A stretch of DNA of 64,000 nt from Isoetes taiwanensis. Taxonomy: Eukaryota > Streptophyta > Lycopodiopsida > Isoetales > Isoetaceae. Location: assembly GCA_021234155.1 (NCBI GenBank), contig JAJEKV010000001.1, positions 30,578,177-30,642,176 on the forward strand, written 5' to 3'. Both the position numbers and the translations under genes were made by a program. Each line of letters opens with the position of its first letter. The stretch's first letter is position 1. This document shows, in pieces, positions 1 to 11,090 of the stretch. Below the pieces are notes generated by a model that worked only from the letters and a program-made list of their open reading frames with translations, ran no database searches and was not told where the DNA came from.

Positions 1-580
1 AAGATGGTTTTTGAAAATTTCTATGGCAACTAAAAAAGCTTTGGAATGCACAGATGAATGCTTGAAGCTTGTTCTTCTTCCTTCTACTTGCAGGGGAGCT
101 AAAAAGGGGCAGGGAAGATCTAAGATCCAAAGATCCGAATATCAAGATTTTTTGCCGAGCAAAATTTCAGTTCCATCATCTGTGTCTCAGATATTCGTTG
201 TCTCATTCTTCGTCTCATTCTGGAAAGCAGGGTCGAAACAAAATACAACTCGATTCTGGAACAAGTAGGTCTTCTCATTCTGGAAAAAAAATCAAAACAG
301 AGGATCTAAAGAGCTGAATTTGTCATCTTTTTGTGGTGATGGGATCTGGGATCTGCTTTTACCACTTTTTTTACCAGCACAGGTAATATCTTCATCTTGT
401 TTCCTTCCGTTTCCACAGAGTCCAGACAAAGGATGATAACTCGGCATCCATAGTTACAACTAGCTACAATCTCTGCCCCTGCTGCCTTTTCTTCAAAGGT
501 TTTTCAAGCTTAAGTGTTACTGGCCTTAAGTCGGCCATCTATTTTCTAGTCCCATTTGTGGATTCTGCATTTTTCGCCAG
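1..580. other. No supported gene; leader/intron-like DNA
   Basis: This A/T-rich stretch holds only short overlapping ORFs with no recognisable domain. It precedes the zinc-knuckle exon and may contain its upstream exons or introns, because CCHC proteins of this type normally have several more knuckles on the N-terminal side. A pyrimidine-rich tract ending in AG at 571-580 could be a splice acceptor. I could not join any upstream exon to it in frame with a further C-x2-C motif. Confidence 0.4.
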
Positions 581-1052
581 AGCTATCGCTCGGGACTGTA
601 CAAACGAAGCTGTATGCAATAATTGTGGAGTTTCAAGGTAATTTTTTTGTATGATTCATTATGCATCTTCCAATGAGTTCTTAATGAAGTCACTAAATCT
701 CTTTGGTTTTGTAGACAGCCACCTTGCTACAGATTGCCCTACAGAACCATTATGCCGTAATTGTAAGAAGCCTGGTCATATTGCTAGTGAATGTCGCAAT
801 GAACCTGTTTGTAACATCTGCAGCAAGCCTAGACACCTTGCAAAAGGGTGTCCTGAACAGGAGACTGGGCTTCCAAAGTCTCTCCTTTGTAATAATTGCT
901 ATCGACCAGGCCATATCTCTGTACATTGCCCTAATGAAAAGGCATGTAATAACTGCCAGCAATCAGGACATCTTGCACGGGATTGTATAAATAGTCCAAT
1001 CTATAACAGTTGCAGCCAACCTGGCCACATTGCTCGTGACTGTCCTCACTAG
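581..1052 (+). CDS. CCHC zinc-knuckle protein (CNBP/GIS2-like), 3' exons, possibly degenerate
   Basis: Tandem C-x2-C-x4-H-x4-C knuckles define a CNBP/GIS2-like single-stranded nucleic-acid-binding protein. Four full knuckles lie in the 3' exon (CRNCKKPGHIASEC, CNICSKPRHLAKGC, CNNCYRPGHISVHC, CNNCQQSGHLARDC). The exon ending at 637 supplies CNNCGVS, and splicing out 638-718 (GT...AG, 81 bp) rebuilds CNNCGVSSHLATDC, so the intron sits inside a knuckle. The acceptor at 717-718 restores the motif; the earlier AG at 713-714 does not. The last knuckle has lost its first Cys (reads YNSC), and the finger before the intron is eroded (AIARDC where GHIARDC is expected). The stop is TAG at 1050-1052. The 5' end is unresolved. 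It could be a working gene with weak terminal fingers or a decaying copy. Confidence 0.6.
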
Positions 1053-2453
1053 CTAAGTACTTTTGATTACGTGCTTTTGGTTAAGTGCTTTTGTGCATTC
1101 GGTGTTGCCATTTAATTGTGCTGTGCAGATTCCACTAATCTTGCTCCCTTATGATCTTCAATTTGCTGTGATGGTTTTCATCGCATATTTTATTATTCAA
1201 TTTGGCTACATTTAAGAGCAAAGCATAGCATCCACATGTGAAGGCACTATTCAAGGTCAGAATAACTCTTACATTAATTGTGTCCTCTACTTTTCGTTTA
1301 TAAATTGAAATTGTATATTGCAATCTGAGATCTGCTATTAGATGGTTTTACATGAAGAAGATGTAACCCTGATTGCAGATAATGTTTCCTATAATCTGGT
1401 TCTGATACACATCCACATGAAACCGTTTATAGTAACTGTCATCTTACGTTGGAAATCAAAATTGTATATTGGACTCAATAATTTAGTATTTGAAGCTGAG
1501 GGCAAAACTGTTTAGAGTGACTTGAATATGAAATATCTTCTCTCCATTAGAAAATTCGAGCATATGAGGTAATCAAACAACAAGTGCCAAATCCCGAAGA
1601 TAAACATTTCCATACATGCAGATGGTCATGTTTGCTGATCTTTGTAAAACGCATGTCAATATGGAATTAAAACTCCTATATTATGGTTCCCTTTATTGTT
1701 TCCATATGTTCTTTATCTGTTTATCTTTATTCTAATACTGGCAAATCACCATATTCTTACAGTTGTTTATTTTTTGGCACTTATGTACTTACATAAACAA
1801 CCTCTATAGTGTATATATCTTGGCACTTCAATACTTACATAAACAGGCTAACTAGCCCATAAAGTTTACCTATGTTTGCTTTAGTTAGGGTCCGAAGGGC
1901 CCAAAATTTCTAATTAGGACAGACAAATTCTCAATTTCTAATTAGGTTTAGTTCTTGAAGTATATTATTTGCTAGATTAGACCCTAGCAAGTATTTTGTA
2001 AATTTTTTTTTAATATAAAAATCAACACACAAGTACCATTAACACTATTAACACAAACCATTGCATTTAAGACATTTAAATTAAAATCCCCCTTAAACCC
2101 CCTATGGTTTGGGTGCATATTCACACGGGAGGTTACGTAGGGCAGCGAGAGCCCCAAGAATATATTTATAATATATGTACAAAATTAACACCATTAAGTA
2201 CATTCTCTCAAACCTTATAGTATACAAAAACTTGTACATGCATACCCCACAAACGAGGATCGCTATGTTCGGTCCAGATCTTGGAATAAAGGGCAAATAT
2301 GCCCATCCGACAGCTCTCGTTGCCCGGAGTAACCCCCCTGTGAATATGTAAATTAACAATTCCTGAATCCATAGACCATATATCCCTAAAACAATTGAAT
2401 GGGTTGTTATATAAAAAAAAAAAAACATAGATTCAAGATAAAAAATAATCACA
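1053..2453. other. Intergenic, no gene seen
   Basis: AT-rich sequence with short ORFs only. It includes a poly-T/poly-A rich section near 2000 and a run of about 13 A at 2413-2425. The 116-codon minus-strand ORF at 2102-2452 shows no domain or codon pattern and was not accepted as a gene. Confidence 0.5.
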
Positions 2454-2736
2454 TTAGCTCACTGGGTATATTGGTTAAAGTAGTCTTATTAAGACATTGA
2501 GTTGCTTTGGTAGAGGTTCGAGCCTCCGTATTTTATATTCTAAAATCTTAGACAAAGCCATATAACCTTCGACAAAATCGTATATCATAGGCGCCTCCAA
2601 TCATAAATGACTATAAGCGAGAGAGGTGCCCACAGGCCCCAACATACAATCTGGGTCGTAAGATCGACGAATCCGATGACTACGATAGTCCAGGTGCACC
2701 TCGTTTAGGATATGTAGCAAAATAAAATAAAAAAGC
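2454..2736 (+). mobile_element. tRNA-derived SINE
   Basis: The 5' end resembles a degenerate tRNA gene. Box A reads TAGCTCACTGGG near 2455 (consensus TRGYNNANNNG), and box B reads GGTTCGAGCC near 2514 (consensus GWTCRANNC). A tRNA-unrelated body follows, and the element ends in an A-rich tail at about 2718-2734. This is the layout of an RNA polymerase III-transcribed plant SINE moved by LINE enzymes. The cloverleaf is not intact, so a functional tRNA is excluded. CATAGA/CATAGACT words flank both sides, but a clean target-site duplication was not established. Confidence 0.6.
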
Positions 2737-3006
2737 ATAGACTATACATACAATAAATACATGCTTCCTTTCTAATATCTTAAAAAAGTCTTAGAATTAG
2801 CATAGGTAGCTTACCAATGAAGCATGCAATTACTTCTGTAGCTTTAAGTAATTTGTGGAACATAGCCGCGTACAATTTGCAACTATGACAACCTTCACAT
2901 TGCCACGTTTAGGGTGGCAACTGGCTACGGTTTCCCCCCTTATTACTAGCATCCTTATTGCTATTGTCCTTGCTTGAGTTTTGAGTCACAAGGAAGCAAG
3001 AGAGCA

Positions 3007-3560
3007 TGTTGGAATTAGCCCCATGTATCCCCTTCAATCGAAATTAGCCCAAAACGTAGCAGAACAGTAGGAAACTTCCGGATCTACAAGAAAATGGTCG
3101 ATCTGGCTCAGCCACAAAATTAATCTCAGATATTTTAGCCCGAATCCCTGTTATTAGATAGTATCTACTTTTAGGATGATATATATAACCAGAAAAGGCC
3201 CATTCCGAAAATAGGGTAACCTGGCTTTATAAATACAACTGTATTCTTCTCTTAAGAACTCAGAAATCCGGGTGTGTGCTAAGAACTCCTGCGTTTGCAA
3301 TAGTTGTGTTGATCCAGCCTGCCTTCTAAAACTTAGACTCTTGGTTGCAGTTGCTATAACAGGAAACGATTCCTGTAGAAAGCCTGGCCCGGTTGGGTGG
3401 TTGTAAGCCTTCTAAAGATTGAAGGGGATTTTTTCATTAGTATGGTTGATTGAATTGTTAAAATTACCTTCATTGTATCAGGAACCAATACAATAAACAA
3501 CAACAACATCATCAACAACATGATATGCATTGCCTTACCTGAAACATTAGTTTGCACCAC
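3007..3560 (+). repeat. Possible copia-type solo LTR
   Basis: The segment opens with TGTTGGAATTAGCCCC, a start typical of many plant Ty1/copia LTRs. It has a TATA-like TTTATAAATA at about 3225 and ends in a region rich in CAAC/ACCACC. No matching second LTR, PBS or target-site duplication was found, and the 3' boundary is a guess. It could equally be ordinary intergenic DNA. Confidence 0.25.
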
Positions 3561-4576
3561 CACCACACGTATAATAAACAGTTCGGCAACCCAAAGTGCA
3601 ACAACACTTTGATTATGTATGATTTTATCTCTTAAACTTCTAAGTTCAACTACATTAATATGGCAAACGCTATTGTTTATGACATATAAAGGTGTATAAA
3701 CAATGATACAATGGTTCTAATGTCAAATTGTTGAATTCATAAATCACAATTGTGTAGCTTAGCTTACTCACTCTTCTACAGATTAGTAGATTGCAGAGGC
3801 TTCAACATGTTGGGTTAAATTTCCCACTTCATTCCCATGGCTTTTATTTGTGGCACTTTCTCATCTATTGCATAGCTATTATTTGTTCAATTTGCGAGTC
3901 TTCATCTTACACTGCAATCTCCCAGGTCGAGCATTGTCTCCTTTTCATCCAGTTGCCCCTTTTTCATATTTTATTTGAGGAATATAGAAGCCTTGTAATC
4001 CATTACATTGACAAATGCTTTTCACCAAAAAAGTTTTGGGAAAAAAGCTTTAATAAAGCAAGAAGGTTTTTTTTTTGGCATATGGACCATTGCCAAATTG
4101 CCAATTTGGAAAAGCACAAAGGTTAGGGCAGCTTGGAGAGGCTCGAAGGTTAGGGCCTCTTGGAGATGCGGATGTTCTGCAGGATACCCATGTTCTTCTC
4201 CTGGTCCTCTTCTTATCTCTGCCCTAGGTCCTGTGCTTATCTCCGCTTCCTGTTCTTTCCGGTTTAAAGAAAAATTTGGCAAGTGACTAGCAATTTGTTG
4301 ATAAAAATGGAACAACAGGGATTCCCAAATGGGTACCCAAATCAGCTAAATTATTTGGGTACCCAAATCGGCAGCAATGTTACAAAAGCCTTAGCTTTAA
4401 CAATGTCTGAAACAAAAGGATCATCATGCCAATGCCCAAGTGGTTGAATGGGATAGGAATCGATATATGTTCTAGGTACGCGTAAATATCCTTACGTGGC
4501 AGGCATACACGTGGATAGAATATAACTTAAGCTTGCTAAAAACATATTCTGGCTGGGCCGCTGCAAAGAGGAGAGC
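3561..4576. other. Upstream region of the Tm-1-like gene
   Basis: No coding function is recognised. A local direct/inverted repeat of GGGTACCCAAAT occurs at about 4330-4370. The last few hundred bases should contain the promoter and 5' UTR of the downstream gene, but no clear TATA box is positioned well enough to call. Confidence 0.4.
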
Positions 4577-7500
4577 ATGGCTGGGGATGAACCTACTCCC
4601 ACTGTTTATTGCATTGGTACCTTGGATACCAAGGAATCGGAGCTGCACTATCTTTCTCAGCAACTCTCGACAGCCATCTCGAAATTTCTGCCAACATTAC
4701 AGGCACTGTACTCCTCTGTTGTTTCATTTGGAATGCTTAATTTCACTGAAATACTAGACTAGATATTTAGTTAGCATAATGCATGCCAGTACATTACCAT
4801 TGCCGAAAGGTTCTTGACTTACCTACTTATTCAGGTCAACGTAGCGGTTATAGATGTATCTGTTGGGAAACACGATACAATCAGCTCTCCTTTAGCATCG
4901 ATCAAAAGAGCCGAAGTTCTTTCTTACCATCCCGATTCAAAAAAGGGCCAAATGCATACTCCCTCTCTGGAAAGACATGCTGCTATCACTGTCATGAGTA
5001 CTGCACTAGAACGTTTTATCACGAGTTCACTCTCGAAAGGGAATCTCCTTGGAGCTGTTGGCTTAGGAGGAAGTGGTGGGACGTCACTTATTGCACCATC
5101 TCTTAGATGTCTTCCTCTTGGTGTTCCAAAGGTTCTTATATCCACTGTTGCGAGTGGGAACACTTCGTCATATATTGGATGTTCAGATCTAATATTACTG
5201 CCATCTGTAGTTGATATTGCTGGCCTTAATACTGTCAGTATGTCCATATTATCAAATGCAGCTGGTGCAGTAGCAGGGATGATAGCTTCCAGGGTCCAAA
5301 AGCTGGCCGTTAGTGGTGGCATTGAAAAACCCATTGTGGCCATGACCATGTTTGGGGTTACAACACCCTGTGTGGATGCTGTTAGGAAGAAATTGACAGA
5401 ACGGGGATTTGAGACTCTTGTCTTTCACGCAACTGGTACTGGAGGCAAAGCCATGGAAAAATTGGTCAACGACGGTTACATAAAGGTTTTTCACATGGTT
5501 CAATGGAATGGGGTTTGGATGCGATGAAATTCACTAAGAAGATTAATCCAGTGTAATATGTGCAGGCAGTCTTGGATATTACCACAACAGAAGTTGCTGA
5601 TCATGTGGTGGGTGGAATGTTGGCCTGCAATGAAGATCGCTTTATGGCTATGGTGAACAATAAAATCCCCTTGATATTGAGTGTTGGAGCACTTGATATG
5701 GTCAACTTTGGAGAGAGAGATACTATACCCTCTTCTTATTGCAAGCGAAACATATATACTCATAATGCTCAAGTAAAAATGTTGAGTTTTGGTGACACTG
5801 AGATATCTCCGTTGCAATATTTAACTTGCATCTTATTTTAGGTTACGCTAATGCGGACAACTGCAGATGAGAATCGAAAATGCGCTAGGTTTATAGCTGA
5901 CCGTATCAATAGAGCAACTTCTCCTGTACGTGTAATACTTCCTGAAAAGGGAATATCTGCTTTAGATGCACCAGGGATGCCTTTCTATGATCCTGAGGCC
6001 ACAAATGCACTTCTGGAAGAGTTGGAGCTGGCCATTGAAGTAACTGCCAATCGACAGGTAGATAGTCATTATCCAATTCACATGCATAAAATAAAATGAA
6101 CTTTATAACTTCTTTTCAACATCAATCTGCACATTGTATCCTTCCTCATGTTCCTGCTTAACTTTATGATAATAATTCTGTGATATGCAGATAATAAGAC
6201 TACCATTTCATATAAATGATCCCAAATTTTCTGATGCATTGGTTGAAGAATTCATGAAAATTGCCAAATTTGATGCGCCCCAAAATAAATCGGGCTCCTC
6301 TTTGGACTTCTTCCTTAAGCCTGCCCTTCCCAAAATTCCAAGCATGGATTATGGGGCAAATCCAGGTTTGTTAATCTTGTGTTATAGATTTTGATGTTTT
6401 AGAAACCCTTTGTCCATTACTTCTTCTACATCACATTCTGCATTTTCATGTTTTATATATCTGTAAAACAGGCAGCTGTCTTAGAATTATAGATACGCGC
6501 CTATCCTACATAATTTTGATGGATGTTGTCTCTAGGAACTCTGGAGTTGAGGAAATGCATTCTTAAGAAGCTGAAGGAACAAATTGAAAATCATGTCCCT
6601 ATTATTGGGGCTGGAGCTGGAACAGGGATTTCGGCCAAATTTGAGGAAGAAGGAGGAGCAGACCTGATAGTTATTTACAACTCAGGCCGATTTCGAATGG
6701 GCGGAAGAGGCTCCTTAGCTGGACTTCTACCATTTAAAGATGCAAATGCAATGGTTCTAGACATGGCCAATGAGGTTTTGCCAGTTAAGTACACTATATC
6801 ACTCAAGAAGAGTGTCTGTTCAAATGTAGGTGTCTGCAATCCTTGCTAACTGTATAGGCTGTTGTCCTCAGGTTGTGAAGAAAGTTCCCGTCCTTGCTGG
6901 CGTCTGTGCTACAGATCCTTTCCGTCACATTGGGACATTCTTACGCAAACTCGAACAAGTTGGTTTTTCAGGCGTTCAAAATTTTCCTACTGTTGGTCTC
7001 ATTGATGGGAACTTCCGCCAAAACTTGGAGGAGACTGGTATGGGATTTGGGTGAGACAAACATGCTTTCTTCACTTCATAGTCTCAAAAGTATCTTAACT
7101 GGTTGATAGAGTTGTCTTAGATTTCTGTCAAGCAGAAGAGTCTGAATGAGTGCTTTAGTAATTGGTTTTGTTTCCAGTTCCAGTATTAAATTGAAACTAC
7201 CTTCATATTTTGAGGATGTTTTATCTTGGTTTTTCATAAAGAGGTCAAATGAGGTGTTAAAATGCATCTTATCAATTGTTCAGATTGGAAGTGGATATGA
7301 TAAGGCAAGCTCATCAACTGGGAATGCTGACAACACCATATGCCTTCACTCCAGAAGAGTCAGCTGCAATGGCAGAGGCTGGTGCAGACATTATTGTTGC
7401 ACATATGGGGCTGACCACATCTGGATCAGTCGGGGCGAAGACCGCTCTTACGTTGGAAGATAGTGTAGTCCGTGTTCAAGCCATTGCAAATGCTGCACAT

Positions 7501-7754
7501 GAAATTAATCCTAATGTGATTGTCTTATGCCATGGAGGTTCGTTGAGATTTCTTTTTTGCGTGCTAGATGTTGATATGAATATAATTTGTATCATGGCGC
7601 AGGTCCTATTGCTAGCCCACAAGATGCTGAATATGTGCTACATAGAACAAGAGATGTTCATGGCTTCTATGGAGCATCAAGTATGGAACGCCTGCCAGTG
7701 GAGCAAGCAATTACTGAAACCGTGCGTCGTTACAAGTCAATTTCCTTCTCATAA
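4577..7754 (+). CDS. Tm-1-like protein: UPF0261 (ATP-binding) domain plus TIM-barrel PEP-hydrolase-like domain
   Basis: Nine exons give one open frame of 735 aa, close to tomato Tm-1 (about 750): 4577-4702, 4835-5485, 5566-5772, 5842-6057, 6191-6365, 6536-6783, 6872-7050, 7284-7537, 7603-7754 (stop TAA 7752-7754). The N-terminal UPF0261 half begins at [13 protein letters not shown] and carries the glycine-rich nucleotide-binding stretch [10 protein letters not shown]. The C-terminal half is the TIM-barrel part ([60 protein letters not shown]). Tomato Tm-1 binds a tobamovirus replication protein; the family's ordinary role is unknown, so no antiviral role is inferred here. All splice sites are GT-AG except intron 1, which needs a GC donor (ACAG|GCACTG). 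The ATG at 4577 gives the family's usual short N-terminus. No stop or frameshift: apparently functional. Confidence 0.93.
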
Positions 7755-8240
7755 TAAAAAATGTATTGGATTACGTTTGGTATACTTGGTGAAACGCACA
7801 AATGACATGCTAGCTATACTCGCCACCCAACCACGAGCTCAGCACAGATACTACTGAATGCCCCATGAGCTCTTCCCCGAGCCTCTTTATAGCTAGCAAA
7901 CCCTCTTTGGATGCCTCTTTATAGCTAGCAAACCCTCTTTGGATGCATGCAACCCCTCTATGGACGTCCACGTCCCATGCCTATTGCACTTGGGATTGCA
8001 AGTGAAAAGACATTGCAAAGAGTTCTTGCATAGAGTGAAGAAATTGCAAAGAGTCCTTGAATTGAGATACTATTTGTTGAATTGCTACTATTGCTTTGCT
8101 CAAACAGGCCCTTGTGATATATTAGAATTCCATTAAAGTGATGAAGAAGATTGCATCATCCCCTGTGTTTTCGGTTGTGATGCACCTTTACCAGGTGAAA
8201 TGGCCTGACCTCAACCATTTCAAATTGGACCTCAGCCACA
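7755..8240. other. 3' flank of the Tm-1-like gene
   Basis: 3' UTR and intergenic DNA. It includes a short tandem repeat (listed separately) and no coding region that can be supported. Confidence 0.4.
7881..7944. repeat. 32-bp unit repeated twice in tandem
   Basis: The unit starts GCCTCTTTATAGCTAGCAAA and recurs exactly 32 bp later without a mismatch, about 130 bp after the stop codon of the Tm-1-like gene. Perfect identity implies a recent replication-slippage duplication. Confidence 0.9.
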
Positions 8241-9125
8241 TTTAAAGGTGAGGAGGAGTTATTACATCTCGCAGAGGGTCTGGAAAATGAAAAGCTTTAA
8301 GTCCTCCAGTTCTTCGTTCAAGTCGTGGTATGATGGGGGCAGAAATTACGCCTTTCCAGTGCAAGGTCTTCGTTATTTCAAATTGGACCTCAGCCACATT
8401 TGGAAGGGGAAACTTTCGAGAGCAGGAAGTTTCAGGAAGAAACTTGCTGGCGGCGGAAGCAGTGAGTGGCGTCAGCCGCGAGCGGCGCCGCCGCCGCCAG
8501 CAAGTTTCTTCCTGAAAGGCGCCGCCGCCAGCAAGTTTCTTCCTGAAACTTCCCTGCTCGAGAAAGTTTCCCGCCGTAACCCTTCATCACATGCCGATTA
8601 CCCCATCCATCTTTTTCTTGCCTTTTTCTTCAATCTAACCACCGGATCTTGCAGTAGAAGCACCGGCTTTGATCGAATTAACATCTAAGCTCCATTTGGA
8701 GCCATTTCGAACTCAATTTGGTGGGTTTTATGAGCATTTTTAAGGACTTTATCAAGAGCAGAGCATCGCAATCTGAATGCTTTTCTGGAGTGCAGAGCCC
8801 TTCCGGCGAGGCAATCTGAATGCTCTTCTGCTCTTCTGAATGCTCTTCCGGCAAGGCATCGCAATCTGAATGCTCTTCTGAAATGATCTTGTTCTCTAAC
8901 TGCTGTTGGTGGCGCCGCCGTGGCACCACCAAAACTGGAGACCCGAAAGTTACCTAAAATAAACAGGACCTGAAGTCTTAGGTAATCGGCAAGTGATGAA
9001 GGTTACGGAGAGAGAGGCGTTGTTACATCCCGTGGAGGGCGGGAAAATAAAAGTTTTACGTCTTTCCAGTCCAAAGTTACACCTTTCCAGTGCAAGTTCT
9101 TCGTTCTACTCGTGGTATGACGTAA
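8241..9125. repeat. Complex foldback region: nested inverted and direct repeats
   Basis: Three layers are visible. (1) An inverted repeat with arms of about 50 bp at 8405-8456 and 8522-8575, centred on a GGCGGC/GCCGCC core; part of the right arm is duplicated in tandem (8489-8517 and 8520-8548). (2) A second inverted pair of about 26 bp: 8576-8602 and 8981-9006. (3) A diverged direct repeat of about 105 bp: 8241-8345 and 9006-9125. Long ORFs across 8248-8688 read through these arms and are not genes. It may be a foldback or MITE-like transposon, or nested insertions. Confidence 0.65.
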
Positions 9126-9324
9126 CAAGGTGCTTTGTTTTCAGTGAAGCCCTGTGGATGCGATGAACACGGGTGCCGCTGCCGTTTTCTTAACGCACGA
9201 GTTTTGAATCTTGTTTCCATAGCAAATAAAAAGCAACAAAGGTTTTGTAATGAACGGCACCTTTAAATTATGCCATTATTCTGCCAAAATTATAATGCAG
9301 AATAGGTCTCTGTATTCTCAGGAG

Positions 9325-9426
9325 CGGCGCCCCTTCCCCTGCATTGTGCTTTCTTCTTCCAGAAATCCTAATCTACGGCGCCGCTTCCCCTGCATTGTGC
9401 TTTCTTCTTCCAAAAATCCCAACCTA
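9325..9426. repeat. 51-bp unit repeated twice in tandem
   Basis: Both units begin CGGCGCC and contain CTTCCCCTGCATTGTGCTTT, with a handful of mismatches. Just downstream (9485-9555) are shorter iterations of CAAGCTTTCAAGCC. No coding function is supported. Confidence 0.8.
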
Positions 9427-9896
9427 TGGCCTGCTTCTGGCGCTTGGCAACATAAAATATCATTTCAAGGCATTGAGAAGAAGCAATTTCAAGCTTTCAA
9501 GCCGGAAGATTTCAAGCTTTCAAGCCAGAAGCTTTCAAGATTTCAAGCCGGAAGAGCCATCTTGGCCTTTTCTCACATTCTGGACATGGTTTTGCACACG
9601 AATTGCTTCCTGCTGCTTTTGCTCTGGCAAAGAAAGACAATAGCTGCTCCATTGCTGCCGATTTAGTTGAGGACATCCTACAAAAAATACTCTGAATCAT
9701 TCCCTTGTTTCTGGAGGCTAGGTTTGAATCGGACCTTTCAAAAACCCATCTTCTAAGCAAAAGTTTGGGAATCAAACTGGCAGGTTGCATCATTTGGATA
9801 ACATTTCTTGCCTGCAGACTGCGCTTGAAGGTCGGCTATGGCGGCAAGCTACGTGGCATAATCAGATAGGTGGAAATTTAAAGGTGTCGTTCATTA

Positions 9897-10066
9897 CGTA
9901 CTGTAATTGCCATGAGTCGGACATTCCGCCTGTAAAGGGTCCGGCGGCTCCGCCAAACTCGGCGGAGCACTCGTGGCTCCACCGCTCGTGCCCCGCCTTG
10001 TTTGGCTGCGCCGCCGGAGCCCTTTACAGGGCGGAATGCCCCTCCTCATGGCAATTACCTAGTACT
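9897..10066. repeat. 170-bp GC-rich hairpin (MITE-like)
   Basis: Arms of about 50 bp are inverted copies of each other: left 9897-9949 containing TAATTGCCATGAG and TGTAAAGGG, right 10010-10066 containing CCCTTTACA and CTCATGGCAATTA. The GC-rich loop has its own smaller hairpin (GCTCCGCC...CGGCGGAGC). The GC content contrasts with the AT-rich surroundings. Size and symmetry fit a non-autonomous DNA transposon, but no clear target-site duplication was found. Confidence 0.7.
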
Positions 10067-10524
10067 TAAACGCATGACTTGATGCAAAAAATGTTTTCTA
10101 TTGATCTTTGGTCGTTATTGCTCCTAATATTATATTACACCTTCATCACAAATAAACACATTCTAATTCCTTTAACGCCCATTCTAATTCTTTTAACACC
10201 CTGGTTCTCAGGTTTACAGGCTGAGATCATATCTTAGCCGTTGGTTGCAGTGATGTTATCTGCTAGTAACAGCTTCATCGGCAGACATTACTGTTTCTCA
10301 TAACATCCTAGAGTGTTGTTAAGCATGAAATCCTCATACATCCTAGGATAATATCAAGAACAACGTTTATCTCTCATAGCTGATGAACTCCGATGATTCT
10401 TGGGCAGGCCCGAGCTGATCCAGAGTTGCTAGAAATCCGAAGTTTCTAGAAACAGAGCAGAGGATGTCTGCATCGCAAAATAGAGCAGAAGCTGCTCTGT
10501 CTTCCCCTGTCACTAAGATCTGCC

Positions 10525-10690
10525 CCGGGGGGTGCACCTCTATATATGGACAGATGGCATCTGCGTTCGAGGGGTCACAGAAAAACCCCTGTATACGGCT
10601 TTTTGGAGTAAAAAAACCCATACCATACGGTTTTTCGAACTAACATACATTATAGCCCCTATCCGTAGATTTACGATTGATTGTGCCAAA
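10525..10690 (+). repeat. Dispersed repeat 'GTATACG module', copy 1
   Basis: An ordered set of blocks is present: GGGGGGTGCACC, a TATATA stretch, GGCATCTGCGT, AAAAACCCCTGTATACGG, then CCCCTATCCGTAGATTTACG. The same blocks recur in order at 62802-62940 (+) and, in part, at 14775-14866 (-). Not recognised as any known element. Confidence 0.5.
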
Positions 10691-10917
10691 TTATATAACC
10701 CCTTTCCGACTTTGTACCTTTTGTGAGGACATAGGTCTAGGGTTCCATTTAGAGGCCACATATGCTTGCATGGACCCCCATGGACCTTGATCACGTTGAG
10801 TTGGTCACGTTCCAGGGTAAACATGGCACATTGATCACGGGGTCTATGCAACAGAGGAGGTGAATAATCGAAATATTTTTCCCATTACACCATTGGACTT
10901 GAGAACTAGCTTAGAAA

Positions 10918-11090
10918 GCTATTAGAATGAAATGCTATTAGAATGCTATTAGAATGAAATGCTATTAGAATGCTATTAGAATGCTATTAGAATGATGTAT
11001 GAGAACTATGGTATTGAAATATGGTATTGAAATAGGGAAATATGAGAAGTATTGTATTGAAATATGGTATTGAAATATGGTATTCACTTC
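10918..11090. repeat. Two adjacent minisatellites
   Basis: About six copies of GCTATTAGAATG (some extended by AAAT) run over 10918-10995. About five copies of TATGGTATTGAAA follow over 11006-11085. Both are short-period slippage arrays. Confidence 0.9.

Noticed and set aside
2102-2452. 116-codon minus-strand ORF
   Set aside because: No homology or domain; hydrophobic, low-complexity translation ending in a homopolymer run.
2454-2530. tRNA gene
   Set aside because: Box A and box B are present but acceptor and anticodon stems do not pair; an A-rich tail far downstream fits a SINE.
8248-8688. 146-codon ORF as a gene
   Set aside because: It runs through both arms and the tandem copy of an inverted repeat; no domain, low-complexity Ala/Pro/Arg translation.
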